64,000 nucleotides of DNA, from positions 2,728,001 to 2,792,000 of the forward strand of contig NZ_CP094358.1 of assembly GCF_022807975.1 (NCBI RefSeq), written 5' to 3'. This document shows, piece by piece, positions 1-9,245 of this stretch. Origin of the DNA: Abyssalbus ytuae. Lineage in GTDB: Bacteria; Bacteroidota; Bacteroidia; Flavobacteriales; Flavobacteriaceae. Position numbers and translations under genes: made by a program. How positions within the stretch are numbered: the first letter of the stretch is position 1; each line of letters opens with the position of its first letter. A model generated the notes under the pieces. The model was not told where the DNA came from. It saw only the letters and a program-made list of their open reading frames with translations, and did not search any database.

Positions 1-1173
1 GAAATTGATGCTGTAATTTTAGGGATGCATGCAAAAAAGGATAACCCCGAACTGGCAAAGGCTCACGAATTAGGATTAAAAATATATTCCTATCCCGAAT
101 TTTTATACGAACAATCCAAATATAAAACCAGGGTTGTAATTGGAGGCAGCCATGGAAAAACCACAATTACCTCTATGATACTTCATGTTTTAAAGTACCA
201 TAATATTGAGGTCGATTATATGGTAGGCGCTCAACTTGAGGGTTTTGACACGATGGTACATCTTACCGAAGAAAATGATTTTATTGTTCTTGAAGGAGAT
301 GAATACTTATCTTCTCCCATAGATATGCGTCCAAAATTTCATTTATATAAACCCAATATAGCTTTGTTAAGTGGAATTGCATGGGATCATATAAACGTTT
401 TTCCCACATACGATAATTATGTGGAACAATTTAAAATTTTTGTTGATAGTATTGTAAACGGGGGTATTATTGTCTATAATGAAGAAGATGAGGGAGTTAA
501 AAAAGTAGTTTTATCTTCTGAAAACCCTATACGAAAGCATCCTTATAACACTCCTGAATATAGAGTTGAAAACGGAACTACCTTGTTATATACCCCCGAG
601 GGTGATATGCCAATAGAAGTTTTTGGCAAACATAATTTGAATAACCTAGAAGGTGCGAAATGGATTTGTCAGCATATGGGGGTTGATGAAGCAGATTTCT
701 ATGAAGGCATTGCTACTTTTAAAGGGGCTTCAAAAAGGCTTGAAAAAATAAAGGAGAATAATGATTCCGTTATCTATAAAGATTTTGCCCATTCTCCAAG
801 TAAAGTATTGGCTACTACACAGGCTGTTAAGGAACAATTTCCCCATAGAAAATTAGTGGCCTGTTTAGAACTTCATACATATAGTAGTTTAAATGCCGAA
901 TTTTTAAAAGAATACGAAGGCACTTTAATCAATGCGGATGTAGCCATAGTGTTTTACTCTCCCGAAGCACTAAAAATTAAAAAACTAACTCAGATAGATA
1001 AAGAACAAATATCTGCATCCTTTAATAAGGAAGGTTTAATAATTTATACAGACCCTAAAGAATTCAAAGATTTTTTATTTGACCTGAACCTGAAAAATGT
1101 TTCTTTATTACTTATGAGTAGTGGTAATTACGGAGGGTTAGACTTTAATGAGGTTAGAAACTTAATAAACTAA
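1..1173 (+). CDS. mpl: Mpl-type UDP-N-acetylmuramate peptide ligase (5' end missing)
   Basis: A Mur-ligase family enzyme whose reading frame is already open at base 1, so the N-terminal nucleotide-fold domain is lost. Mpl reattaches the recovered L-Ala-D-Glu-mDAP tripeptide to UDP-MurNAc in cytoplasmic murein recycling, using ATP. Visible motifs are the Mur P-loop GGSHGKTT (about base 145), the acidic motif EGDEY, WDHINVF at the place of the Mur DH motif, and DFAHSPSKV at the start of the C-terminal domain, which is the MurC/Mpl form. It ends at TAA 1171-1173 and overlaps the convergent gene by four bases. MurC itself is the main alternative, but the EGDEY and DFAHSP forms favour Mpl. Confidence 0.8.
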   Translation, partial: EIDAVILGMHAKKDNPELAKAHELGLKIYSYPEFLYEQSKYKTRVVIGGSHGKTTITSMILHVLKYHNIEVDYMVGAQLEGFDTMVHLTEENDFIVLEGDEYLSSPIDMRPKFHLYKPNIALLSGIAWDHINVFPTYDNYVEQFKIFVDSIVNGGIIVYNEEDEGVKKVVLSSENPIRKHPYNTPEYRVENGTTLLYTPEGDMPIEVFGKHNLNNLEGAKWICQHMGVDEADFYEGIATFKGASKRLEKIKENNDSVIYKDFAHSPSKVLATTQAVKEQFPHRKLVACLELHTYSSLNAEFLKEYEGTLINADVAIVFYSPEALKIKKLTQIDKEQISASFNKEGLIIYTDPKEFKDFLFDLNLKNVSLLLMSSGNYGGLDFNEVRNLIN

Positions 1174-1613
1174 ACGCCAAATTGCCTGAGGTGATGATCT
1201 AAATGTTTGTATTGAACTTTCCCCCATTGTTCACTTGAAAAATAACCAAACATAGGATGGGCATTCCATTCTTTTCTGTTTTTTAATGATCTGAATTCTG
1301 ATATCAACTGTTTTAAAATCTTAAATTCATTTTCAAAACTCTTGGGTTCGGTTGCTTTTAGAGCCGGAGCGGTAGGTAAATTTTTTCTCCAGGGTTTATC
1401 GTTATACATGGCTTTTTTAAAAAATAATTTTGCCAGTAAATTAGGCTTTTTTACCGGTTTCTTATTTTCTATAGCAATTTTAAGAGGAAACTGGCAGTGC
1501 CATAACATCTGACCCACTGTCATTTTACCCCATAAAGGAGTAGAGTTTTCATTTAAATTATTTAATCTGTCCAGTATATTTTTATTGGAATCTTCATCAA
1601 AAAGTGATCTCAT
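1170..1613 (-). CDS. DUF1569 (DinB-like) protein
   Basis: A 147-residue protein of the DUF1569 family, which has the DinB/YfiT four-helix fold. Recognition rests on the N-terminal GKMTVGQMLWHC block (His39), the central HPMFGYFSSEQW block, and the C-terminal KHLDHHLRQFGV with His137 and His140/141. These histidines match the usual metal-binding triad of DinB-like proteins. The biochemical function is unknown; relatives are thiol- or metal-dependent hydrolases and transferases. It runs convergently to the mpl gene and divergently from radC, with which it shares a 71-base AT-rich promoter region. Confidence 0.8.
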   Translation of the reverse strand: MRSLFDEDSNKNILDRLNNLNENSTPLWGKMTVGQMLWHCQFPLKIAIENKKPVKKPNLLAKLFFKKAMYNDKPWRKNLPTAPALKATEPKSFENEFKILKQLISEFRSLKNRKEWNAHPMFGYFSSEQWGKVQYKHLDHHLRQFGV

Positions 1614-1684
1614 TGCAATATATTATTTAAATTGAATGTATATTAAATTTACAATTATATTTTCAACTTTACTATATTTAATGC

Positions 1685-2383
1685 ATGCAAGAAAAACCAA
1701 TATCATTCTCCATAAAAAACTGGAGTGAAGATGACCGCCCAAGAGAAAAATTACGTCAAAAAGGTAAAGATATATTATCTGATGCCGAATTGATAGCGAT
1801 CTTAATTGGTAGTGGGAACAAAGATGAATCGGCCGTAGATTTGTCAAAACGTATCCTTGCTTCCGTACAAAATAATCTTAATTCACTGGGGAAATTGTCA
1901 ATAAAACAATTTATGAAGTTTAAAGGAATAGGAGAAGCTAAGGCAATTACCATAGCCGCAGCATTAGAATTGGGTAGAAGAAGAAGGGCTGAGGAAGCGA
2001 TTGAAAAGAAAAAAATCACAAGCAGTCTATCGGTTTTTGAATTAATGCAGCCTGTATTGGGGGAATTACCCCATGAAGAATTTTGGATTATATATTTAAA
2101 TAATTCAAACAAGATCATACAAATGTCTCAATTAAGTAAAGGTGGTATAACAGGAACACTGGTTGATGTGCGATTGGCTTTAAAAACAGCAATAGAGGTA
2201 GGGGCTACATCAATAATTCTGACTCATAATCATCCTTCAGGGACATTAAAACCGAGTGATGCCGACAAACAAATTACCAAAAAACTTTGTACGGCATCCG
2301 GAAGTTTAGATATTAAAGTGCTAGACCATTTAATTATTACTGAAAAAACGTATTTTAGCTTTGCAGACGAAGGCTTACTATAA
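1685..2383 (+). CDS. radC: RadC family protein (JAMM/MPN domain)
   Basis: A full-length 232-residue RadC. An N-terminal helix-hairpin-helix part (FKGIGEAKA, residues 79-87) precedes a C-terminal JAMM metalloprotease-like domain with HNHPSG at 181-186 plus Ser191 and Asp194, the complete zinc-binding signature. RadC was named for DNA repair, but its real role is uncertain; the domain suggests a metal-dependent hydrolase. The ATG at 1685 gives the usual MQEKPISFSIKNWSEDDRPREKL-type start. Its TAA overlaps the ATG of the next gene (TAATG), which suggests translational coupling. Confidence 0.95.
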   Translation: MQEKPISFSIKNWSEDDRPREKLRQKGKDILSDAELIAILIGSGNKDESAVDLSKRILASVQNNLNSLGKLSIKQFMKFKGIGEAKAITIAAALELGRRRRAEEAIEKKKITSSLSVFELMQPVLGELPHEEFWIIYLNNSNKIIQMSQLSKGGITGTLVDVRLALKTAIEVGATSIILTHNHPSGTLKPSDADKQITKKLCTASGSLDIKVLDHLIITEKTYFSFADEGLL

Positions 2384-3666
2384 TGTTTCTTATTTTTACT
2401 CATAAAATAACTCCGCGGTTTTCATATATAATGAAGCATATTTTTAATAGAATGCTTCTTGTAGATGTTGAATTTACTACTAAGTTAGAAGATTTTATAG
2501 CTCATGCCGGACCTAAAATAACTTACACTAAAAAGCCATTACAAAATGAGTTTCATGTAATGTGTTACGATTTGTTGTTTGAACAGGGAATCTCTGATTT
2601 TAGTGTAATGGTTGAAAAATGGGATAATATTCCCTGCTTTTTCCCTACCAATGAAAGAAGTAATCTGCCTTACGATATTTTTGCTGCATCATTTTACCTT
2701 TTAAGTAGGTATGAAGAGTATTTGCCCCATGTTAAAGATCGCCATGGAAGATACCCGCATACGGAAAGCCTGGCTTATAAGAATGATTTTTTAAGGTTGC
2801 CGGTGGTTGATTTATGGATAAATAATTTTAAAAATATACTTGCAGAAAGATTTCCGGAAATTCAATTTCCTGCCCAGCAGTTCAAACATATAAATGTTAT
2901 AGATGTTCCCAGTGCCTATTGCTTTAAAGAAAAAGGTATTGCAAGAACAATAGGAGGTATAATTTCGGATTTAACATCTTTAAAATTTAAAAGGATAATT
3001 TACCGGTTTTCCGTATTAATGGGATTGTTAAAAGATCCTTATGATAATTTTGATGATCTTATAAAGCTTTTTAAGCAGTATGATGCCGAGACATTTTTCT
3101 TTTTTTTAATGGCCGATTATTCGGCATATGACCACAACATTTCGGTAAATAACCCTCGCTTCAGGAAGTTGGTCAAATCAGTAGCAGATTATTGTATTGT
3201 ATCACTTATGTCATCTTATGAAGGTTGCGACAATATGGATGAGATGAAAAGGGAAAGAGCAAGGCTAATAGAACTTATTAATCGTCCTGTTAAAAGAATA
3301 AGGCTACGATATTACAGGCTTAATATTCCTTATTCTTACAGAGTTTTAACCGATGCCGAGTTTGATGAAGATTACTCAATGGGATATAGTGACATAATAG
3401 GCTTTAGGGCAGGTACTTGTACTCAATTTTATTTTTACGATATAAGTTTTGAAGAAAGGCTTCCTCTGAAAGTGAACCCCTTTTGTTTTTGTAGCGTAGC
3501 ACTTAAAAAAAATGTTGAAGCCGATATACCTCTCAAAATTTTTGAGATGAAAAAGATAGTAAAACAGCTAAAAGGCAACTTTATAGCAATTTTTTCTAAT
3601 AAATATTTAAACTTTGAGGAAGAAAATAATATGACCATACTATATAAAGAACTATTAAAAGATTAA
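2383..3666 (+). CDS. Polysaccharide deacetylase-like protein (DUF7033 type)
   Basis: A 427-residue protein of the flavobacterial family annotated as polysaccharide deacetylase family, which commonly follows radC. The N-terminal part is the DUF7033-like domain (THKITPRFSYIMKHIF to about residue 160). The C-terminal part is NodB-like, with GFRAGTCTQFYFYD near residues 342-355. In active NodB enzymes the first metal motif is an Asp-Asp pair at a strand end; here the matching strand reads HINVIDVPSAYCF and keeps one Asp, so activity is doubtful. The ATG overlaps the radC stop. No signal peptide is seen. A role in surface glycan processing is inferred from family only. Confidence 0.7.
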   Translation: MFLIFTHKITPRFSYIMKHIFNRMLLVDVEFTTKLEDFIAHAGPKITYTKKPLQNEFHVMCYDLLFEQGISDFSVMVEKWDNIPCFFPTNERSNLPYDIFAASFYLLSRYEEYLPHVKDRHGRYPHTESLAYKNDFLRLPVVDLWINNFKNILAERFPEIQFPAQQFKHINVIDVPSAYCFKEKGIARTIGGIISDLTSLKFKRIIYRFSVLMGLLKDPYDNFDDLIKLFKQYDAETFFFFLMADYSAYDHNISVNNPRFRKLVKSVADYCIVSLMSSYEGCDNMDEMKRERARLIELINRPVKRIRLRYYRLNIPYSYRVLTDAEFDEDYSMGYSDIIGFRAGTCTQFYFYDISFEERLPLKVNPFCFCSVALKKNVEADIPLKIFEMKKIVKQLKGNFIAIFSNKYLNFEEENNMTILYKELLKD

Positions 3667-3669
3667 ATT

Positions 3670-4356
3670 TTGAAATCATTTATAACCGATGTTTTTTTTG
3701 ATCTGGATCATACTCTTTGGGATTTTGAAAAAAACTCAGCACTTACGTTTAGAAAAATATTCTTAGATAATAGTATAAATATAGAATTGGCTGGTTTTTT
3801 GGAGGTATATATTCCCAAAAACCTTGAATACTGGAAATTATACAGAGAAGAAAAAATAACTAAAGAAAAATTACGTTTCTTTAGATTAAAAGATACTTTT
3901 GATATACTTGGATGTGTTGTAAATGATGAGACAATTTATAAATTAGCAGACGAGTATATTGAAAATTTGCCCCAAAATAATTTTCTATTAAATGGAACAT
4001 TAGAGATACTTAATTATCTTAAACCAAACTACCACCTGCATATCATTACAAATGGATTTGAAGAGGTTCAAAAAAGCAAATTAAATAACTCTCAAATAGA
4101 TCATTATTTTACGCATGTTATAAATTCTGAAATGGCCGGAGTAAAAAAACCCAATCCTGTCATTTTTGAACTAGCCTTAAACAAGGCATGTGTGCCGGCC
4201 CAGCAAACAGTTATGATTGGCGATAGCTTTGAAGAAGATATAATTGGTGCTAAAAATATGGGAATGAACGCGATTCATTTTAATACTAAAAATGAAGCCC
4301 CCCATAATCAAAGTATTGTAATAAACAGCCTGCTTGAAATAAAACATTATTTGTAG
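3670..4356 (+). CDS. yjjG: YjjG-type HAD noncanonical pyrimidine nucleotidase
   Basis: A 228-residue HAD hydrolase starting at TTG, three bases after the previous stop. Motif I is FFDLDHTLWDF (nucleophile and acid Asp), motif II lies in IITNGFE, motif III uses the Lys of KKPNP, and motif IV is IGDSFEEDIIGAKN. The long helical cap and this arrangement fit the YjjG family, house-cleaning 5'-nucleotidases that dephosphorylate noncanonical pyrimidine nucleotides in the cytoplasm. Other HAD-IA phosphatases remain possible. It is the first gene of a same-strand run with three envelope proteins, which have no evident connection to it. Confidence 0.82.
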   Translation: MKSFITDVFFDLDHTLWDFEKNSALTFRKIFLDNSINIELAGFLEVYIPKNLEYWKLYREEKITKEKLRFFRLKDTFDILGCVVNDETIYKLADEYIENLPQNNFLLNGTLEILNYLKPNYHLHIITNGFEEVQKSKLNNSQIDHYFTHVINSEMAGVKKPNPVIFELALNKACVPAQQTVMIGDSFEEDIIGAKNMGMNAIHFNTKNEAPHNQSIVINSLLEIKHYL

Positions 4357-4376
4357 AGAAAGTTGCAAAATTTTCA

Positions 4377-4994
4377 ATGAAAAAATTTATAAAATATTTC
4401 GTTTTATTTTTTTTCTTATTTCTGTGCATAAGCTGTACAAAAGAATTAGACTTTGAGCAAGCAGATTCTCTTGAGTTAACCCCTGTTTTAGAAGCAAGTT
4501 TAATTTATTTTGAACTGAATTCAGAAGAAATAATTGAAAAAGTTTTGTTGGAATTTGGCTTGACCGAAGTGCCTCCTACAGAAATATTAGAAGAAATTTT
4601 TCCGGATGATTTGATCATTCAACTAAGCGATACAGTAGAAACAGCTGCCTTTAACGATACTTTTTTTGTAAAAAACCTTACCAGGGCCGATATTTTCTAT
4701 CAAATATCGAATTCTACCAATATACCTTATACAGCACAGGTTGAGTTTTTAAATGAAAATAACGTTTTATTACATCAGTCCGATTTTGTAATAACACCGG
4801 CTACAACAGAAAATCCCTCTATAACGGAACAAACGGATAGTTTTGTTGATGAAAATTTGAATAGAATTATTCAAACTACTAAAATGGTAGTTAATATGGA
4901 TGTTGGGGTTGATTTAAATTTTGTAACAGGTCCGGAAGGTTCATTAATATTTAATTCAGCAGGAACTTTTTATTTTTTAATTGATGCAGAATGA
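4377..4994 (+). CDS. Lipoprotein of unknown function
   Basis: A 205-residue protein with a clear lipoprotein signal: Lys-rich start, hydrophobic core and CISC lipobox (Cys20) followed by TKEL. The mature part is acidic and beta-rich with no recognised domain. It overlaps the next gene by up to 14 bases and probably forms a unit with the outer-membrane-type protein that follows. A surface or periplasmic partner of that protein is a reasonable inference. Function unknown. Confidence 0.75.
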   Translation: MKKFIKYFVLFFFLFLCISCTKELDFEQADSLELTPVLEASLIYFELNSEEIIEKVLLEFGLTEVPPTEILEEIFPDDLIIQLSDTVETAAFNDTFFVKNLTRADIFYQISNSTNIPYTAQVEFLNENNVLLHQSDFVITPATTENPSITEQTDSFVDENLNRIIQTTKMVVNMDVGVDLNFVTGPEGSLIFNSAGTFYFLIDAE

Positions 4995-6384
4995 GAAGTT
5001 GTCCATATTATTTTTATTTCTGGGTTTAATAAGCTGCTTTTCCCAAAATAAACAGATATTATATAATTTTAGCGAGATTCCTCAATCGTTGTTGTTAAAC
5101 CCTGCTACAGAAGTAAAAAGTAAGTTGTTTATAGGGGTGCCGTTGTTATCAGGAGTTCATGCCCATGGTGGGTTAAGTGGTTTTACAGTTGCCGATCTTT
5201 TTGCTGATGACGGAGTAGATTTTAATGAAAAATTAAGAAGTTTAATATATTCTACAGCATCCAATGATGTTGTAGCTTCAAACGTTCAGGTAGATATACT
5301 TAGTGGAGGTTTTAAAGCCAAAAATCCTTTTAAAAGAATTTTTTATTCATTTGGGATATATCAGGAGGCCGATTTCTATATGAACTGGCCCAGAGATTTG
5401 GCTATTCTGGCTTATGACGGAAATGTAACAGATAAACTATATGCTTTGTCCGATTTAGTTTTAGAAGCAGAGGTTTTAACAGTATATCATTTTGGTTTTA
5501 CTGAAGAAATCAGTAATAAATTAACAGTGGGAGCCAGGGCCAAAATTTATTCCAGTGCCTATAATATTAATTCAACAAGAAACCAAGGAACATTTCTCAC
5601 CACTGAGGGGACAAATAATATATATTCCCATAAAATTAATGCAACCCTTAGCTTACAATCTTCCGGGTTTCCTTTAGTTGGCAGGATAGATGATGATGAC
5701 CTTGAATATGATCCTTTAAAACAAATAAAAAAAAGTATATTTTTAGGGGGAAATTTAGGTGTTGGGTTTGATGTAGGCTTTACTTACCATTCATCTGACA
5801 GGTTAACTTATACAGGCAGTATTCTGGATGTGGGGATTATAACTCAAAGCAAAGAAATTCAAAATTTTAATTTTGAAGGATTCTATACTTTTGAAGGTTT
5901 TGAGTTTTTATTTCCCGAATTGGTTACCGATGGAGAATTAAATGATTACTGGGAGGATTTGAAAAATGAACTGGAGGATATGTATAGTGAAGATAATAAG
6001 TCATATCTTACGTGGAGGCCTATAAAAATTAACGGAGGTATGGAATACAGTTTTGGTAAGAAAAAATCTGAGGTATGTGATTGTCTTCTGGATGAAGATA
6101 CTTATATGAATTTAATGGGAGCACATTTATATACGGTACTCAGGCCTAAAGCACCCCAAATGGCTTTAACTGCTTTTTATTCCAGGAAAATATCTGATTT
6201 TCTTACCACAAAAGTAACGTACACCATAGACAAATACTCTTTTAACAACATAGGTTTGGGAGTGTCGTTTAATTACGCTAATTTTAATTTTTATATGTTA
6301 GCTGATAACTTACTTGAATATCAAAATTTATCCGGAGCCAATAGTCTGACAGTTCAGTTTGGCTTTAATTTCATGATGCAATAA
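4984..6384 (+). CDS. DUF5723-type outer-membrane beta-barrel protein
   Basis: About 466 residues. A TTG at 4981 is in frame one codon before the ATG at 4984; the ATG is preferred. A signal peptide ends near SCFSQ, then comes the pattern NFSEIPQSLLLNPAT, typical of flavobacterial DUF5723 proteins and reminiscent of PorV/FadL-like barrels in which an early NPA motif is common. Alternating aromatic strands continue to a C-terminal FNFMMQ. It sits between a lipoprotein and another exported protein, so the three may form an envelope module. Transport or assembly roles are inferred, not shown. Confidence 0.72.
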   Translation: MQNEKLSILFLFLGLISCFSQNKQILYNFSEIPQSLLLNPATEVKSKLFIGVPLLSGVHAHGGLSGFTVADLFADDGVDFNEKLRSLIYSTASNDVVASNVQVDILSGGFKAKNPFKRIFYSFGIYQEADFYMNWPRDLAILAYDGNVTDKLYALSDLVLEAEVLTVYHFGFTEEISNKLTVGARAKIYSSAYNINSTRNQGTFLTTEGTNNIYSHKINATLSLQSSGFPLVGRIDDDDLEYDPLKQIKKSIFLGGNLGVGFDVGFTYHSSDRLTYTGSILDVGIITQSKEIQNFNFEGFYTFEGFEFLFPELVTDGELNDYWEDLKNELEDMYSEDNKSYLTWRPIKINGGMEYSFGKKKSEVCDCLLDEDTYMNLMGAHLYTVLRPKAPQMALTAFYSRKISDFLTTKVTYTIDKYSFNNIGLGVSFNYANFNFYMLADNLLEYQNLSGANSLTVQFGFNFMMQ

Positions 6385-6396
6385 CCCCCTTTAAAA

Positions 6397-7170
6397 ATGA
6401 AAAAAACATTTATTCTTATTCTTTCAGTATTTGCCCTTCATTCAGTTCAATCGCAATCTGTTTTAGATGAGTATAAGTATATTGAAGTACCTGAAAAGTT
6501 TGACTTTTTTAAAGAAGCCGATAAATATCAGCTCAATTCTTTAACACGTTTTTTATTTAAAAAAGAAGGATTTGTTATTTTACCGGAAGCAGCTAATCTA
6601 CCTGAGGATTTTAAACAAAACAGATGTTTAGCACTTCATACAAGGGTGAATAATAATTCGAATATGTTTACCTCTAAGTTAGTTATAGAGTTAGTTGACT
6701 GTAATAATAAAGTAGTTTTTACTTCTAAAGAAGGCAAGAGTAAACAAAAAGAATATAAAGCAGGTTTTCATGAGGCTTTAAGAGAAGCTTTTGAATCGGT
6801 TAAAGCTTTAAATTACTCTTATAAACCAGCTAAGCAACTGGCAAGTATACCCTCTATAGTAGTTTCTGCAATGCCAAAACAGGAAGGCAATAATTCTGCT
6901 CCTCTTATAAAATCAACTCCGATTGATAATGTAAGTGAGGTAGTTACCCGGGTTAATGAAAACACATTATATGCCCAGCCGGTAAAAAACGGGTTTCAGC
7001 TAGTTGACACTACTCCTAAAGTAGTTTATGTATTACAAAAGACCAGTGTGGAAAATGTTTATCTTATAAAAGATAAGCAAGGGACTGTATTTTTTTCTGA
7101 TGGCAAATGGATTGCTGAGTATTATGAAGGAGAAGAATTGAAGAGGGAAGAACTTAACATTAAATTTTAA
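6397..7170 (+). CDS. Exported protein of unknown function
   Basis: A 257-residue protein with a Sec signal peptide (MKKTFILILSVFALHS, cleavage near VQSQS). The middle part (LVIELVDCNNKVVFTSKEG, then FHEALREAFESVKAL) looks like a compact alpha/beta domain. It is followed by a Ser/Pro/Asn-rich linker and a C-terminal beta region with YVLQKTSVENVYLIKDKQG and WIAEYYEGEEL. No catalytic motif was recognised. It begins 12 bases after the DUF5723 gene and ends convergently with rarA (four-base overlap), so it closes the operon. Confidence 0.68.
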   Translation: MKKTFILILSVFALHSVQSQSVLDEYKYIEVPEKFDFFKEADKYQLNSLTRFLFKKEGFVILPEAANLPEDFKQNRCLALHTRVNNNSNMFTSKLVIELVDCNNKVVFTSKEGKSKQKEYKAGFHEALREAFESVKALNYSYKPAKQLASIPSIVVSAMPKQEGNNSAPLIKSTPIDNVSEVVTRVNENTLYAQPVKNGFQLVDTTPKVVYVLQKTSVENVYLIKDKQGTVFFSDGKWIAEYYEGEELKREELNIKF

Positions 7171-8444
7171 TAATCGTATTTATTTTTCCACCGTTGTTTT
7201 AAAAACTCACGTAAAGAGTTTTCCCTTTGATTATTTCCGGGATAATAAAAAGTTGTGTTTTTTATTTCGTCTGGTAAAAATTCCTGTTCAATAAAATTTT
7301 GTTCATAGCTATGAGCATATTTATAATCTTTGCCATAACCTAAATCTTTCATCAGTTTTGTGGGAGCATTTCTTAAATGTAAAGGGATTGATAAATCGCC
7401 GGTAATTTTAACTGTATTTACCGCTTTATTAATAGCTTCATATGAGGCATTACTTTTTGGTGATGTTGCCAGATAAATGGCGCATTGGCTCAATGTTATT
7501 CTTGCCTCGGGGTATCCAATTGTAGAAACTGCCTGAAATGTATTATTAGCTATTACCAGGGCTGTCGGATTGGCATTTCCAATATCTTCAGAAGCCAGAA
7601 TGATCATTCTTCTGGCAATAAATTTTAAATCTTCTCCTCCTTCAATCATCCTTGCCAGCCAGTAAACAGCACCATTTGGATCACTACCCCGCATAGATTT
7701 TATAAAGGCTGAAATTATATCATAGTGCTGTTCTCCTGTTTTATCATATAAAACGGTGTTTTTTTGTACCTTTTTTAAAACCGTTTCGTTGGTTATAACA
7801 ATATTCTCACTTTCTTCAGAATTTATGAGCAGTTCAAAAATGTTGAGCAGTTTCCTGCCGTCACCACCCGATAATCTGAGTAGGGCTTCGGTTTCTTTTA
7901 AATCAACCTTCTTTTGTGAGATTATATCATCTTTTTCTATGGCCCTGTATAAAAGGGCTTCCAAATCTTCTTTTTCAAAGGAATTTAAAATATATACCTG
8001 ACACCGGGATAATAATGCCGGGATAACTTCAAAACTTGGATTTTCGGTTGTAGCACCAATTAATGTTACCCATCCTTTTTCTACAGCACCCAACAACGAA
8101 TCCTGTTGAGATTTACTAAACCTGTGAATTTCATCAATAAACAGAATCGGATTCTGGGTAGTAAACAATCCTCCGCTTTGTTTAGCCTTTTCAATTACCT
8201 CCCTAACATCTTTAACCCCACTACTTATAGCACTCAAGGTGTAAAAAGGCCTTTTACTTTCATTTGCTATAATATTTGCCAGGGTAGTTTTGCCTGTACC
8301 GGGTGGACCCCAAAATATTATTGAAGGGATTATACCTTTTTTTATTTGTGAAGTAAGCGCCCCGGCCTTACCAACCAGATGTTTCTGACTAATATACTCT
8401 TCGAGGGTTTTAGGACGTATTCTTTCTGCCAATGGTTCGTTCAT
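7167..8444 (-). CDS. rarA: Replication-associated recombination protein RarA/MgsA
   Basis: A 425-residue AAA+ ATPase that acts at stalled replication forks. Visible motifs are the N-terminal [20 protein letters not shown], Walker [13 protein letters not shown], Walker [11 protein letters not shown], sensor 1 [13 protein letters not shown] and the arginine-finger segment ALLSRCQVY. The C-terminal half contains [24 protein letters not shown] and [10 protein letters not shown], the tetramerisation/clamp-loader-like part specific to RarA. Length is normal for the family. It is convergent with the exported protein gene and divergent from the rhomboid gene. Confidence 0.96.
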   Translation of the reverse strand: MNEPLAERIRPKTLEEYISQKHLVGKAGALTSQIKKGIIPSIIFWGPPGTGKTTLANIIANESKRPFYTLSAISSGVKDVREVIEKAKQSGGLFTTQNPILFIDEIHRFSKSQQDSLLGAVEKGWVTLIGATTENPSFEVIPALLSRCQVYILNSFEKEDLEALLYRAIEKDDIISQKKVDLKETEALLRLSGGDGRKLLNIFELLINSEESENIVITNETVLKKVQKNTVLYDKTGEQHYDIISAFIKSMRGSDPNGAVYWLARMIEGGEDLKFIARRMIILASEDIGNANPTALVIANNTFQAVSTIGYPEARITLSQCAIYLATSPKSNASYEAINKAVNTVKITGDLSIPLHLRNAPTKLMKDLGYGKDYKYAHSYEQNFIEQEFLPDEIKNTTFYYPGNNQRENSLREFLKQRWKNKYDY

Positions 8445-8548
8445 AATGTAAAAATAAATTATTCTGAATGTTTTTTTAATTTAGAATGACAATTTATCAG
8501 TGTTAAAAAAATGGAGCTGTATTTGCTTTAGAATTTATAAAGGATAGG

Positions 8549-9244
8549 ATGGAAGACAAACATTTAAAATTTTCTTTTGATATTTTAATTTTCCCTTTAC
8601 TATTTGTTGTAGTGATGTGGTTTGTTTATTTTATTGAAATAACTTTTGGGTATGATTTTTCAGGTTTCGGGATATATCCCAGAAGTTTAAAAGGATTAAG
8701 AGGAATTTTTTTTAGTCCTTTTATACATAGTTCATTAAAACATTTGTATAATAATACTTTACCTTTTTTGATTTTATCAATAGCCTTGTTTTATTTCTAC
8801 AGAAAAATCAATATCAAAGTTTTTTTATTGGGATGGTTTTTAAGTGGTATTTTAACCTGGCTAATAGGAAGGACCTCTTACCATATTGGGGCTAGTGGAA
8901 TTATTTATTTTCTGGTAAGTTTTATTCTTTTTAAAGGATTAATAGCTAAAAATTTCCGTTTGATCGCTTTATCTTTAGTGGTGGTTTTTATTTACGGAAG
9001 TATGTTTTGGTATATTTTCCCCATTGCTGAAGAAAGAATTTCGTGGGAAGGGCATTTAAGTGGTTTTATAACGGGAGTTATCCTTGCTTTTTCTTTTAAG
9101 AAAAATGTTTTAAAAGCTAAAAAATATATTTGGGAAAAAGATGATTACAATGAAGATAATGATCCTTTTCTTAAACATTTTGATGAAAACGGAAATTTTA
9201 TTTCTACAAGTGAGATGGAAGAAAAAGAGACAAAAAAGGATTAA
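8549..9244 (+). CDS. Rhomboid family intramembrane serine protease
   Basis: A 231-residue membrane protein with about six hydrophobic segments. The catalytic dyad is visible as Ser116 in GASG and His169 in EGHLSGFITG, and the second segment carries HSSLKHLYNN, like the conserved His/Asn region of rhomboids. It should cleave membrane proteins within or near their transmembrane segments in the inner membrane. The C-terminus is a charged cytoplasmic tail. It ends one base before the convergent rlmB gene. The substrate is unknown. Confidence 0.92.
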   Translation: MEDKHLKFSFDILIFPLLFVVVMWFVYFIEITFGYDFSGFGIYPRSLKGLRGIFFSPFIHSSLKHLYNNTLPFLILSIALFYFYRKINIKVFLLGWFLSGILTWLIGRTSYHIGASGIIYFLVSFILFKGLIAKNFRLIALSLVVVFIYGSMFWYIFPIAEERISWEGHLSGFITGVILAFSFKKNVLKAKKYIWEKDDYNEDNDPFLKHFDENGNFISTSEMEEKETKKD

Positions 9245-9245
9245 A

